A DNA stretch of 64,000 nt from Mangrovicoccus sp049603835 (GCA_049603835.1 JBMYSZ010000003.1:62001-126000), one strand, 5' to 3'. Positions 46,511-55,354 are shown, numbered from the stretch's first letter. The notes: generated by a model not told the origin, from the letters alone. Translations and numbers: made by a program.

Positions 46511-47743
46511 ATGACCCAATCGCGCCTTATCACCCCCGTTCTCATCGGCGGCTGTTTGATCATGCTGATCAGCTTCGCCATTCGTGCCAGTTTCGGCGTG
46601 TTTCAGATCCCCATCGCCGAGGAATTCGGTTGGCTGCGGGCGGAGTTCTCCATGGCCATCGCCATTCAGAACCTGGCCTGGGGCATTGGCCAGCCGCTTT
46701 TCGGGGCCCTTGCGGAAAAGATCGGTGATCGCAAAGCCATCATCCTAGGCGCGATTTTCTATGCGGCGGGCCTCACCCTGTCGAGCTTTGCCACTATGCC
46801 TTGGCAGCACCAATTCCTGGAAATCGCCGTGGGCTTTGGCATTGCGGGCACGGGCTTTGGCGTGATCCTCGCCGTGGTGGGCCGGGCTGCGGCGCCGGAG
46901 CATCGCTCCATGGCGCTGGCGGTGGCGACGGCGGCGGGCTCGGCGGGGCAAGTGATTGGCGCGCCAATTGCCGAGGGGTTGCTGAGCCTCTTCCCCTGGC
47001 AGACCGTTTTCCTGATCTTCGCCGCCGCGATCTTGCTAAGCCTCTTTGCCTTGCCGATGATGCGCGCCCCCATCGCCGCCGGCAAAGCCGAGATCGAGGA
47101 GAGCCTCGGCCAGATCCTGAACAAAGCCTTCCGCGATCCGTCTTATACGCTGATCTTTCTTGGGTTTTTCTCTTGCGGTTATCAGTTGGCCTTTGTCACG
47201 GCCCATTTCCCCGCCCTGGTGACCGAGATGTGCGGCCCCATCGCGCCCGGCGGTGTGCTGCATGGGCTGGGGATTACGACGACCTCGGCGCTTGGCGCGG
47301 CAGCGATTTCGCTGATTGGGCTGGCCAATATCGCCGGGACGCTGCTCGCCGGTTGGGCCGGGAAGCATTGGCCGCGGAAATACCTGCTGGCGGGGATTTA
47401 TACGGCACGGACCGTGGTGGCTGGGGCGTTTATGCTGTTCCCGATCACGCCGGAGACTGTGCTGCTATTCTCCGTCGGGATGGGCGCGCTCTGGCTGGCG
47501 ACAGTGCCGCTAACCAGCGGGCTCGTGGCGCATATTTATGGGCTGCGCTATATGGGGACGCTCTATGGCATCGTGTTCCTGTCACACCAGATCGGGTCGT
47601 TTCTGGGCGTCTGGCTGGGCGGGCGGCTCTATGACATGACTGGCGATTACACGCTGGTTTGGTGGATCGGCGTGGGCGTCGGCGCCTTCAGCGCGGTGGT
47701 GCATCTGCCGGTACGCGAGCGGCCTTTGGGGGCGGCGGCTTGA
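46511..47743 (+). CDS. MFS transporter (12 TM, OFA/monocarboxylate-type)
   Basis: The 410-residue protein has twelve hydrophobic segments and the MFS loop pattern ALAEKIGDRKAIILG between TM2 and TM3. It resembles the OFA/NreB-like branch that moves small organic acids or metals (TSALGAAAISLIGLANIAGTLLAGW). The substrate cannot be read from sequence. No ribosome site is obvious before the ATG; a regulator is not adjacent. Confidence 0.82.
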   Translation: MTQSRLITPVLIGGCLIMLISFAIRASFGVFQIPIAEEFGWLRAEFSMAIAIQNLAWGIGQPLFGALAEKIGDRKAIILGAIFYAAGLTLSSFATMPWQHQFLEIAVGFGIAGTGFGVILAVVGRAAAPEHRSMALAVATAAGSAGQVIGAPIAEGLLSLFPWQTVFLIFAAAILLSLFALPMMRAPIAAGKAEIEESLGQILNKAFRDPSYTLIFLGFFSCGYQLAFVTAHFPALVTEMCGPIAPGGVLHGLGITTTSALGAAAISLIGLANIAGTLLAGWAGKHWPRKYLLAGIYTARTVVAGAFMLFPITPETVLLFSVGMGALWLATVPLTSGLVAHIYGLRYMGTLYGIVFLSHQIGSFLGVWLGGRLYDMTGDYTLVWWIGVGVGAFSAVVHLPVRERPLGAAA

Positions 47744-47752
47744 TCAAGGGAT

Positions 47753-47769
47753 GGGGGCCTTACGCCCCC
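47753..47769. terminator. Hairpin between convergent MFS and HAD genes
   Basis: GGGGGC and GCCCCC form a 6-bp stem with loop CTTAC, overlapping the end of the HAD-hydrolase gene. No T run follows. Position suggests a bidirectional terminator. Confidence 0.4.
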
Positions 47770-48389
47770 GCTTCCGCCTCCTCGGCCGTCAAAAGCCCCT
47801 TGGCCACCAGAAGATCGGCCCAGCCCTGCGGCCCCTCAAAAAGATGCGTCTGCCAGCCGCGCGAGGCGGCCATAGCGATGTTTTCCGGCTTATCATCAGC
47901 GAAAAGCAAAGCACCCGGCGCAAGACCGCAATCCTCTTCGACCATCTGATAGATCTTCTCGGCGGGCTTGGTCACGCCCATGTGGCCCGAAATATAGCGC
48001 GTGTCGAATTCCTTGAGGAAAGGATAGGCCTCTTCGGCGATCTCAAAGCTCTGAATGCCGAAATTCGTCAGCGCGAAAACCGGCACGGCTTTGGCCCGCA
48101 AAGCCCGTAAAAGCTTGACCGAATGGGGAATAACCGGCGCGGCCATTTCCAGCCAGCTATCATGCCAAAGCCTGATCTCATCGCGATGCGCAGGGTATTT
48201 CTCGGCCCAAGCATAGATCGTATCGCGGAAATTATGGCCGCGATCCACATCATCATTCATGCCATGCAAATCAACCTCGGCAAACATGGCCCGGCGCTTT
48301 TCCTCGCCCACCACCCGATCATAATAGCGCTCGGGCTGCCATTCGATCAAAACATTGCCAATATCAAAGATAACAGCCTCAACGCTCAT
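47760..48389 (-). CDS. HAD-superfamily hydrolase
   Basis: The 209-residue protein has motif I VIFDIGNVLIEW, an ALTNFG motif II, a lysine in VTKPAEKI and motif IV FADDKPENI, the pattern of haloacid dehalogenase-like phosphatases in the YihX-like group. It probably acts on a sugar phosphate or phosphoamino acid. AAAGGA lies 8 nt before the ATG. It lies 12 bp after the AEC transporter gene on the same strand and may be cotranscribed. Confidence 0.85.
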   Translation of the reverse strand: MSVEAVIFDIGNVLIEWQPERYYDRVVGEEKRRAMFAEVDLHGMNDDVDRGHNFRDTIYAWAEKYPAHRDEIRLWHDSWLEMAAPVIPHSVKLLRALRAKAVPVFALTNFGIQSFEIAEEAYPFLKEFDTRYISGHMGVTKPAEKIYQMVEEDCGLAPGALLFADDKPENIAMAASRGWQTHLFEGPQGWADLLVAKGLLTAEEAEAGA

Positions 48390-48401
48390 CTGCTGGTCCT
48401 T

Positions 48402-49379
48402 TTACTCAGTGCCCAAACTCAGGGGAGACGCGGCCCGAAACGCTTCCGGCCCGCCGCCATCAATCCAAGCCACCACGGCAGTGATGGTGAAAATACTCAC
48501 CAAAGTTGAAAGCAGAATGGCGCTCGAAACGCGCTGCGGCGCAACGCCGTAATGCTGGGCGAGGATATAGACATTGCCCGCCACGGGCAGAGCAGCAGCG
48601 GCAATCATTACCCCCGCCTCCGCCAGTTGCACCTCAAAGAGCCAAAGCGCGCTGATCAGCACCGCAGCCGGATGAAGGATCAGCTTGCAAAAGCTCAGCC
48701 AAGCGGCGACGGAAACCCGCTCCGCCGATTTTCCCGCCAGCGAGGCACCAATAGCGAAAAGCGCACCGGGGGTTGCCGCAGCCCCGAGGATATCCAAAGC
48801 GGCTTGGAGCGGCCCCGGCATGGGAATTTCCACCGCCGCCCAAGCCAAGCCCAGCACAATCGCGCCAATCATCGGGTTTTTCAGCAGGCCCATAAGCAGC
48901 TGGCCAATCAGGCTAATCCGCAGACGCCCGCCCCGGCTTGCCGTGATTAAAATCACGATCAAGCTGGAAAAGACGATCAGATCCACCGCCAAAACCAGCA
49001 TCACAGGCCCAACCGCCTCAGGCCCCAAAAGCAGCGATAAAAGCGGCACGCCAAGAAAGCCCACATTGCCGATCACCGCGCATTGCGCCTCAACCGCCGA
49101 TTCCGCCATGCCAACCCCGCGCCAAAGACCAACCCCGGTCGCGATCACATAGATCAGTAGCGAGGCGGCCAGATAGGCCCAGATGAACTCCCAGGAAAAG
49201 AGCGCCGCCAAATCCAGCCCTGCCGCGAATTTGAACAACATGGCCGAAAGCGCGAAATAGAATACGAATTTCGTCAGCGCCGCCGTGGCCGCGCCATCGA
49301 AAAAGCCGCTACGCCCCGAGCCATAGCCCAGACCAATCAGCAAAAAGAACGGAAGCGTCTGAAGAAAAACTGCAAGCAT
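48402..49379 (-). CDS. AEC-family transporter
   Basis: The 325-residue protein has about ten hydrophobic segments and the auxin-efflux-carrier pattern (LPFFLLIGLGYGSGRSGFF at the start; NVGFLGVPLLSLLLG in the middle). Bacterial members export malonate-like or aromatic acids. A TetR gene is divergent at 129 bp distance and is a candidate regulator. No strong ribosome site is visible at the ATG. Confidence 0.85.
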   Translation of the reverse strand: MLAVFLQTLPFFLLIGLGYGSGRSGFFDGAATAALTKFVFYFALSAMLFKFAAGLDLAALFSWEFIWAYLAASLLIYVIATGVGLWRGVGMAESAVEAQCAVIGNVGFLGVPLLSLLLGPEAVGPVMLVLAVDLIVFSSLIVILITASRGGRLRISLIGQLLMGLLKNPMIGAIVLGLAWAAVEIPMPGPLQAALDILGAAATPGALFAIGASLAGKSAERVSVAAWLSFCKLILHPAAVLISALWLFEVQLAEAGVMIAAAALPVAGNVYILAQHYGVAPQRVSSAILLSTLVSIFTITAVVAWIDGGGPEAFRAASPLSLGTE

Positions 49380-49508
49380 AATAGGCCGCTACCACGCGCA
49401 AGCCGAGCTCGCCAGCCCCAATGCCGCCGCATGGCGGGCAGATATGCAGATGCGCATCTTGCGACAATTACATCCTTGGGTTTATAGCTGCAGATCGGAG
49501 GCTTGTGC

Positions 49509-50138
49509 GTGAATAAACACCAGAACGAACTGAAAAAAGGCAGAAAATATGACCAGGTGATCCAAGGGGCACGGTCGATTTTCATGCGCGAGGGCTTCGA
49601 AGGCGCCAGCGTCGATGCCATCGCCAAAGCCGCCGAAGTGTCCAAAGCGACGCTCTATAGCTATTTCGCCGATAAGCGCGAGCTGTTCCTGGCTGTGGCC
49701 GAATGCGAATGCCTACGCCAAGCCGAAGCAGCGATGGAGCTTGCGCGCACCGGCCAAACCACCCGCGAAACCCTAACCGATATAGCCCAGCGCTTGGTCA
49801 GCTTTTTCCTCTCGGATTTCGGCCAAAGCGTGTATCGTATCTGTGTCGCGGAATCCGAACGTTTCCCAGAGCTGGGCCGGAGTTTTTACCTATCAGGCCC
49901 GGATAAGGCGCGGCAAGAAATCGCAAATTTCCTAGAAATTGCCGTCGAACGTGGCGATCTGGCGATCCCTGATTGCCGCTTTGCCGCCGACCAATTCGCC
50001 GCTTTGTGTAAGGCCGATCTCCATACAAGATTGATCTTCAATATCAGCCAAAAAATCACCGAAGAAGATGTCCGCCGGCTCATCACGGAATCTGTGGAGA
50101 TGTTCTTGGCCCGCTACAGCACCAACCCAAAAGCCTGA
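49509..50138 (+). CDS. TetR-family transcriptional regulator
   Basis: The 209-residue protein has an N-terminal helix-turn-helix (ASVDAIAKAAEVSKATLYSYF) and a TetR_C-like helical domain. GTG at 49509 is selected because CGGAGG lies 7 nt upstream; a TTG at 49503 is in the same frame but too close. It is divergent from the AEC transporter and may repress it. The hairpin AAGAGA-ACC-TCTCTT begins at the stop codon. Confidence 0.88.
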   Translation: MNKHQNELKKGRKYDQVIQGARSIFMREGFEGASVDAIAKAAEVSKATLYSYFADKRELFLAVAECECLRQAEAAMELARTGQTTRETLTDIAQRLVSFFLSDFGQSVYRICVAESERFPELGRSFYLSGPDKARQEIANFLEIAVERGDLAIPDCRFAADQFAALCKADLHTRLIFNISQKITEEDVRRLITESVEMFLARYSTNPKA

Positions 50139-50515
50139 AGAGAACCTCTCTTTCCGGAGCCGCCATCGCTAAGGCCGATCAGATCCAAAGCCTTCGCGCC
50201 ATCAAGGGGGCGCAGCCCCGCCGCAGGCGGCTTGCCCTTGAGGGGGTGAAGTCTTTGGGTCAGGCCGCGCAAGCGATGGAGGATGCGGAAAGAGAGATTT
50301 CTCTTTTTGGTGAGCCAGAAGCAAAACCAACTCAAAGCGGGCATAGCCCGCGCCCAGCATCATATATGGGCAAAGCCCATTCCGCTTAAGAGCAGCGGTC
50401 AAAGGCAAAACGCTATAATTGTTGGAAAAGCACAGCAGCCGCAGCAAATTATTCCCCAATGCTTGAGAATTCCGACCATCTCTTTCACTTTCTCGGCCAC
50501 TAAGAGGACTGATTC
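50139..50515. other. Intergenic stretch with serial short hairpins, no gene seen
   Basis: These 377 bp contain several small inverted repeats: GCCGC-AG-GCGGC near 50220, AAAGAGA-GATT-TCTCTTT at 50289-50306 followed by TT (terminator-like), GCGGGC-ATA-GCCCGC at 50337-50351 and ATGGGC-AAA-GCCCAT at 50366-50380. No frame has a convincing ribosome site plus domain. A promoter for the I78 lipoprotein gene is expected near the right end. The pattern resembles intergenic REP-like elements. Confidence 0.5.
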
Positions 50516-50983
50516 ATGGCTTATGTGACGCAAGTTTCGAAAATTATCGCAGGGCTTTCTCTGGCTCTGATCGCGGGCTGCGTGTCGCAATCGCCAAATG
50601 ATGTCGCCCTCGAACCCGTGCCGCTGAGCAATGATAATGTGCTTTTGCAGCCCAGCACGGATGACGCTTCGGTCGATCCAACATCGCTGGATGTCACTAT
50701 GGAAGGTGGCGATAGCGCCGTTTTGCTTCCGCTAGAGCCCGCGCCGGAACCCAGCGAGGCAGAACTCGCAGCCCGTGCCGCCGCAAATGCCAGCGGCGCC
50801 TGCAATGCGGAGTTTTACGCCTATATGGTCGGCGGTCCCATCGGTGCTGTGCAACATGTGCCCTATGCGGGACCGATCCGGGTTTTGGGCGCGGATGAAT
50901 TTGTCACCCGCGATTTCAACCCGCAGCGACTGACCTTTACCACCCGTCCCGATGACACTGTGGGCCGGGTTTTCTGCGGCTAA
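50516..50983 (+). CDS. Lipoprotein with peptidase-inhibitor I78-like domain
   Basis: The 155-residue protein has a lipobox (LIAGC, Cys20) and a disordered linker rich in Pro, Glu and Asp (about 25-90). The C-terminal 60 residues (CNAEFYAYMVGGPIG..IRVLGADEFVTRDFNPQRLTF..VGRVFCG) match the inhibitor I78 fold, including the RxxxP-type segment, the TRDFNPQRL loop and the final CG. I78 proteins inhibit serine proteases in the periplasm. AGAGGA lies 8 nt before the ATG. The family call is by pattern. Confidence 0.75.
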   Translation: MAYVTQVSKIIAGLSLALIAGCVSQSPNDVALEPVPLSNDNVLLQPSTDDASVDPTSLDVTMEGGDSAVLLPLEPAPEPSEAELAARAAANASGACNAEFYAYMVGGPIGAVQHVPYAGPIRVLGADEFVTRDFNPQRLTFTTRPDDTVGRVFCG

Positions 50984-51085
50984 GACGCGGACTTCCCTTT
51001 GCATCGCAATTAGGTCGCATTTCCGGTGCTGCCCTAATTTGGCCGCAAGAACACCTTTGGAAAAGCACAAGCGCTCCGCAAATCC

Positions 51086-51208
51086 GCCCGAGCCTGGGGG
51101 TAGATTATCCCCATAGCCGCCAAGAAGGCGCTATCCTTTTTCCAGAGCCGCCGCTTATAGCCCCCACACATAGGCGGCTCTGGAATGACCCTTCCCTCCG
51201 AGTTTCCA
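51086..51208. repeat. Direct repeat copy 1 with a 12-bp-stem hairpin
   Basis: A sequence of about 120 bp occurs again at 51343-51463 with few differences. It starts GCCCGAGCC and contains GCCAAGAAGGCGCTATCC. Its core is a perfect stem TCCAGAGCCGCC (51141-51152) / GGCGGCTCTGGA (51173-51184) with a 20-nt loop GCTTATAGCCCCCACACATA. Confidence 0.88.
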
Positions 51209-51342
51209 AACCTCTCAAGCAGCCCCAAGGGCAGTTTGCCTGCGCTTTATTGCGCCCGATTGCGTCCGATTACACTCAGTTTCATCCGCCCCATTTGCGC
51301 CGCAAAAACTCCCCGCAATGGCCCCGCCACGTCCCAATAATG

Positions 51343-51463
51343 GCCCGAGCCAAGGGCTAATCTCTCCTCATAGTCGCCAAGAAGGCGCTATCCTTCTTCC
51401 AGAGCCGCCGCTTATAGCCCCCACATCTAGGCGGCTCTGGAATGACCCCCCTCCGATTTCCCA
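51343..51463. repeat. Direct repeat copy 2 with a 12-bp-stem hairpin
   Basis: This is the second copy, 257 bp downstream of the first. The stem TCCAGAGCCGCC (51398-51409) / GGCGGCTCTGGA (51430-51441) is identical, and the loop differs at two bases. Conservation of both stem arms implies that the hairpin matters or that the copy is recent. The unit ends 93 bp before imuB. Confidence 0.88.
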
Positions 51464-51522
51464 GCCTTTGCCAATCTGTTTTATCTGCGGACTCGACTCC
51501 GCATAGCGACTCGCGCTATCCA

Positions 51523-51537
51523 GAACAAAATCAGAAC
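51523..51537 (+). promoter_or_regulatory. LexA (SOS) box upstream of imuB
   Basis: GAAC-AAAATCA-GAAC at 51523-51537 is the reverse complement form of the alphaproteobacterial LexA box GTTCN7GTTC. It ends 18 bp before the imuB start. ImuB is a known SOS gene in related bacteria, so the match of site and gene supports both calls. Confidence 0.75.
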
Positions 51538-51555
51538 ATCCGTGCTGCCACACCG

Positions 51556-53238
51556 ATGCCCCATCGCCGTATTCTCTCTTTGTGGTTCCCCCGCCTCGGA
51601 GCAGAGAGGGTTTTGCGTCAAGAACGCTGGACCCTTGATGCCCCGCTTGCGGTGATCCGCGACACGCAAAATATGCAAACTCTGTCCAGCCTCTCCGCTG
51701 CGGCAGAGGCAGCCGGGCTACGCGCAGGGCAATCTTTGCGCGATGCCATGGCCATGTGTCCCGATCTAATCACCCGGCCGCAAAATGCGCCAGGCGAGGC
51801 GGCGATGCTGACTGCCTTGCGGCGATGGGCGGGCAAGTTTTCCCCCTGGATTGCCGAGGAACCGCCCGCAAGCCTGATTGTGGATCTCACGGGATGCGCC
51901 CATCTTTTCGGCGGGGAAGCCGCGTTAATCGCGCAGCTGCAGCAAGATTGCACCGATTTGGGGTTAAGCCTGCGGGCCGGGATCGCTGATACGGTGGGGG
52001 CGGCCTGGGCTTTGGCGCGCTATGCGGGTCACGGGGTGAGCCCGGATCGCAGCGGCGATGCCATCGATCAAGAGGCCCGCGCCACCCGCTCGCGCGCTGC
52101 GAAACGGCGCCATTGGGAACGTGGCGGTGCGGCCCCCCAAGCACCTCTTCCCGCAGCGGCAGCGACACCACAAATCGCGGCCCCTGGTCAAACGCGCCAA
52201 GCCTTGAACCCTTTGCCCATCGCAGCGCTGCGCCTTGGGGCGGAAGATGTGACAGCGCTGAACCGTCTGGGCCTACGCCGGGTAGAGGATCTGGCCGGGC
52301 AACCCCGCGCCGCTTTGGCCCGTCGCTTTGGCCGCCATCTGGTGCAGCGACTGGACCAAGCCCTTGGAATTGCGCCAGAACCGGTTAGCCCCTCTGCCCC
52401 GCCTTTGCGCTTTGCGGTCCGTATGAGCCTGCCGGATCCAATCGGGTTAGAAGCCGATCTTCTCGCCGGAATGGACCGGCTTTTGCCGCCGCTTTGCCAA
52501 AAGCTGCGGATGGCGGGGCAAGGGGCGCGGCGGCTGCGGCTGCAGGCCTTTCGGGTCGATCACGCCATTGAAACCATCGATATCGGCCTGGCCCGCCCCG
52601 CTGATGAGGCGGACTCTATTCGTCCGCTTTTCGCCCTGAAACTTGGTGCCATTGATGCGGGGCATGGCATCGACCGGCTGCGGATCGAGGCCTATGTGAC
52701 CGAGCCGGTTCATGCCCGCCAGTTCAAAGGCCATCTGGACGCGGCCCGCGATGTGCAAGACCGCTTAGCCCGCAACACAGCGCTGGATGACCTGATTGGC
52801 CGCCTAGGCGCTCGGCTAGGGGTGGAGGCCGTGCAGCGCCTACATCCCGCAGATAGCCATATCCCTGAAAAGACGTCGAAAATCCTGACAGCTGCCTGGT
52901 CTGATCCGGCATCTGACCCTGCATCTGGTTTGGCGTCAGAATGGCCCGCCGCGCCCACACCCCGACCCTTGCAAATCTGGCGCCCCGAACCGGTCATGGC
53001 CGAAGATCGCCCAAAGCCGCCGCAAAACTTTCGTTGGCGTCGCCGGGATTGGCATCTGGCTCAAGCCACCGGACCCGAACGGATCGCGCCGGAATGGTGG
53101 CTGGATGACCCCGCCTGGCGCAGCGGCACACGGGATTACTGGCACATCACGACCCAAAGCGGCGAGCTGCTATGGCTATATTATGCCCATGGTGGCGGGC
53201 TTTCGAGCGGCTGGTTTTGTCAGGGCAGCTTCACCTAA
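51556..53238 (+). CDS. imuB: Y-family polymerase-like mutasome protein ImuB
   Basis: The 560-residue protein begins RRILSLWFPRLGAERVLRQ and continues in the ImuB pattern (SLIVDLTGCAHLFGGEAAL; LRAGIADTVGAAWALARYAG), with the C-terminal WFCQGSF end. ImuB lacks the catalytic acidic residues of true Y-family polymerases and acts as an adaptor for the beta clamp, ImuA and DnaE2 in SOS mutagenesis. The ATG at 51556 is used. Neither imuA nor dnaE2 lies beside it; usually all three are in one operon. Confidence 0.9.
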   Translation: MPHRRILSLWFPRLGAERVLRQERWTLDAPLAVIRDTQNMQTLSSLSAAAEAAGLRAGQSLRDAMAMCPDLITRPQNAPGEAAMLTALRRWAGKFSPWIAEEPPASLIVDLTGCAHLFGGEAALIAQLQQDCTDLGLSLRAGIADTVGAAWALARYAGHGVSPDRSGDAIDQEARATRSRAAKRRHWERGGAAPQAPLPAAAATPQIAAPGQTRQALNPLPIAALRLGAEDVTALNRLGLRRVEDLAGQPRAALARRFGRHLVQRLDQALGIAPEPVSPSAPPLRFAVRMSLPDPIGLEADLLAGMDRLLPPLCQKLRMAGQGARRLRLQAFRVDHAIETIDIGLARPADEADSIRPLFALKLGAIDAGHGIDRLRIEAYVTEPVHARQFKGHLDAARDVQDRLARNTALDDLIGRLGARLGVEAVQRLHPADSHIPEKTSKILTAAWSDPASDPASGLASEWPAAPTPRPLQIWRPEPVMAEDRPKPPQNFRWRRRDWHLAQATGPERIAPEWWLDDPAWRSGTRDYWHITTQSGELLWLYYAHGGGLSSGWFCQGSFT

Positions 53239-54030
53239 AGCGTTTCGAGAAAAGCTATAGCGCGAGGCCTTTAAGAAGCCGCCCCAAATGCGCCATATTT
53301 TGCACTAAATACCGGATATCAAAAACTTGCTCGAACTGGCTAACAAATGGCAAACTCATATTAGCGATTGGTCCAAATTCTATTTCAGAATGAATCGCAG
53401 GACAGGGATGTTTGCCTTGATATGGCGCGGTGGGGGCTGCGTTGCTTGATCTTGGCAAACATTCCCCGCGCTCTCACGCGAAGGCTCTGCAACCGCCGGC
53501 TCACACCAGCATACCGAAAAACGCCTGAATCTTGTGCGTTGGCTTACTCACATACTCGCAAAAGGGTGCACACACACCAAACGCGACCAACATCACAAGA
53601 CTCTGACGCACTCATTACAAACCCTAGGACCGCGGCTATGGGGGCTGAAAACGATCCTAGGTGAGACGATATCGCCGTCACAAGGCCATACTGATCTGAC
53701 TTGGCGACAATAACAGGGAAAGGCTGGGGCATTTTCGGGGTAAGTTTGTGGTGAAAATAGGGCAGCAGCAGCAACGCCCTATTGGCCAACAGACTATCAG
53801 TGAAAAACAGCCCCAAGCGCCGAGGCTGCAGCTATGAAACTGCGGCTCGAATGATCACATCCCCGAAAATCGCCGCAAACTTGCGCCAAAACACAGCTAG
53901 CGTGGCGTCAAAAGCCAATTTTGCAGGGCGAATGGAAGGATATTGTAACATTTTCATGTAGAAATTTCAGCATTCCACCTTCTCAAAGGCTGTTCTGATC
54001 CAAATTCAAACAGAGGAGACTACCGGCGTC
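53239..54030. other. 792-bp stretch without a convincing gene
   Basis: Base composition is lower in GC than the neighbours. It starts with the AAAGCGTTTCGAGAAAAG word also seen after the DUF1194 gene. Short frames (for example 53255-53458 and 53544-53816 on the minus strand) lack ribosome sites and known domains. A weak inverted pair CCTAGGA/TCCTAGG lies at 53623-53661. It may be gene debris or an uncharacterised regulatory or RNA region; I see no clear tRNA-like fold. Confidence 0.5.
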
Positions 54031-54819
54031 ATGCAATCACAGCCACGATCCTCGTCTATTTTCTATATTTCTATACTCGCCATAGCCTGGCTGTGCCTCG
54101 GCATTCTTGGGCTTATCCCGGCAACCACCGCCCGAGCGGAACCCGCCTTGCCGGTTGATCTAACCTTGGTCTTAGCGGCGGATTCTTCGGGCTCTTTGAC
54201 CCGTGCCACCCATAAATTGCAGCGACAAGGCCATATCGACGCGCTGCGCCATCCTGCCTTTATTCGCGCAGTCACCACTGGGCGCCATGGTCGGGTGGCG
54301 GTGGCTTATTTGGAATGGGCGACATCGGGCAAGGAAACCGTTGTTGTGCCCATGACGCTTATCAGCTCGGCTGAAGATGCCCAAAAATTCGCTGATAGGC
54401 TGGCCAGCGCAGATCACAACCGGCGCGGCTATACTGCTATTGGCAGCGCTCTAAATCGAGCAGCCGAATTAATGGATGATCCGCGCTTCGCCCCAGATCG
54501 GCGGGTGATAGATCTTTCGGCGAATGGGCAAAGTAATCATGGCGCAGGCCCGGCTTTGATCCGTGCTGGCTTGGTGGATCAAGGCATTACAATCAATGGC
54601 TTACCAATTATCGCCGATCAAAGCCTGTCGGAAGGGATGCGATTGGAATCCTATTTCGCCGATTGTATCATTGGAGGGCCGGGGGCGTTTTATCTGCCGG
54701 TCACTGCGCAAGAGGATTATGTGCGGATCCTTTTGGCGAAAATGGTCTATGAAATCGCTGGGCGCCGCCCACCGCCGCAGGCCAGGATCCTTCCCGCAGC
54801 CATGCGTAACCCCTGCTAA
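54031..54819 (+). CDS. DUF1194 protein, exported, von Willebrand A-like
   Basis: The 262-residue protein has a signal peptide (cleavage near ARA, about residue 36) and the DUF1194 pattern: VDLTLVLAADSSGSLT, a metal-ion-dependent-adhesion-like start, then EWATSGKETVVVPMTLI, TAIGSALNRAAELM and VIDLSANGQSNHG. Members are periplasmic or surface proteins of Rhodobacteraceae with unknown role, related to vWA domains. GAGGAG precedes the ATG, at a longer than usual spacing. Confidence 0.88.
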   Translation: MQSQPRSSSIFYISILAIAWLCLGILGLIPATTARAEPALPVDLTLVLAADSSGSLTRATHKLQRQGHIDALRHPAFIRAVTTGRHGRVAVAYLEWATSGKETVVVPMTLISSAEDAQKFADRLASADHNRRGYTAIGSALNRAAELMDDPRFAPDRRVIDLSANGQSNHGAGPALIRAGLVDQGITINGLPIIADQSLSEGMRLESYFADCIIGGPGAFYLPVTAQEDYVRILLAKMVYEIAGRRPPPQARILPAAMRNPC

Positions 54820-54957
54820 AGCATTGCGAGAAAAGCCTCGGATATTGAGGGCGCAAGCGCCAATTTCCGCAGCAATTCGGCCCAAAGCACCGAAACAAAT
54901 CCATTTGAGCGGCAGCAAATCCTTGATTGAAGACCTTAACGGGTCCAAGCTTACGGT

Positions 54958-55299
54958 ATGACGGTGACAACTCCTTTTCCGAAGCCTCAGCCCGTGCCAG
55001 AAAAGATTGCCTTTGATCGCAAAGAGCTGAGCCAAATCATGGTTTTATACGGGCGAATGGTGGCCGCGGGGGAATGGCGAGATTACGGAATTTCCTGCCT
55101 ACGGGATCGCGCGGTGTTTTCGGTTTTTCGCCGAACGGCTGAAAATCCGCTCTACCGGATCGAGAAAAACCCGAAATTGCGCAATCGCCAGGGGATGTAT
55201 TCGGTCACGGGCATTGACGGGCAGGTTCTTAAACGTGGTCAAGAGCTGCGTCAGGTGCTGCGCGTGTTAGAGCGTAAACTTATTCGCGCGGTGGACTAA
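54958..55299 (+). CDS. DUF2794 protein
   Basis: The 113-residue protein matches DUF2794, a small domain common in Alphaproteobacteria (FDRKELSQIMVLYGRMVAAGEWRDYG; VFSVFRRTAENPLYRIEK). Function is unknown. Its short basic beta-rich nature may suggest nucleic-acid or protein binding, without direct evidence. The start ATG at 54958 has only a weak ribosome site (GGG about 18 nt upstream). Confidence 0.85.
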   Translation: MTVTTPFPKPQPVPEKIAFDRKELSQIMVLYGRMVAAGEWRDYGISCLRDRAVFSVFRRTAENPLYRIEKNPKLRNRQGMYSVTGIDGQVLKRGQELRQVLRVLERKLIRAVD

Positions 55300-55325
55300 C
55301 GCTAAGCGGGGCAGCTTATTGGAAA

Positions 55326-55344
55326 GATGGGCAAATTGCCCATC
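55326..55344. terminator. Palindromic hairpin after the DUF2794 gene
   Basis: GATGGGCAA and TTGCCCATC are separated by a single A, giving a 9-bp near-continuous palindrome, followed by CTACACTAC. It sits between convergent genes. Similar GATGGGC..GCCCATC words are common intergenic elements in proteobacteria, so it may be a repeat as well as a terminator. Confidence 0.5.
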
Positions 55345-55354
55345 CTACACTACG

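Larger units (their letters stand above)
50984..51555. other. Intergenic region between I78 lipoprotein and imuB
   Basis: These 572 bp hold the two hairpin-bearing direct repeats, a 134-bp spacer between them with tandem-looking ATTGCGCCCGATTGCG words, and the LexA-type site near the right end. No gene is convincing. An upward-extended imuB frame that starts at 51442 is rejected because it runs through the second repeat. Confidence 0.7.

Noticed and set aside
50114..50344. 76-residue minus-strand frame over the hairpins
   Set aside because: It overlaps the tetR 3' end, contains the inverted repeats and has no domain.
51442..51555. Longer ImuB start at 51442
   Set aside because: The extension reads through the second direct repeat and past the LexA box; the family N-terminus begins at 51556.
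53544..53816. 90-residue frame on the minus strand after imuB
   Set aside because: No ribosome site or domain, and hydrophobic-basic composition typical of chance frames.
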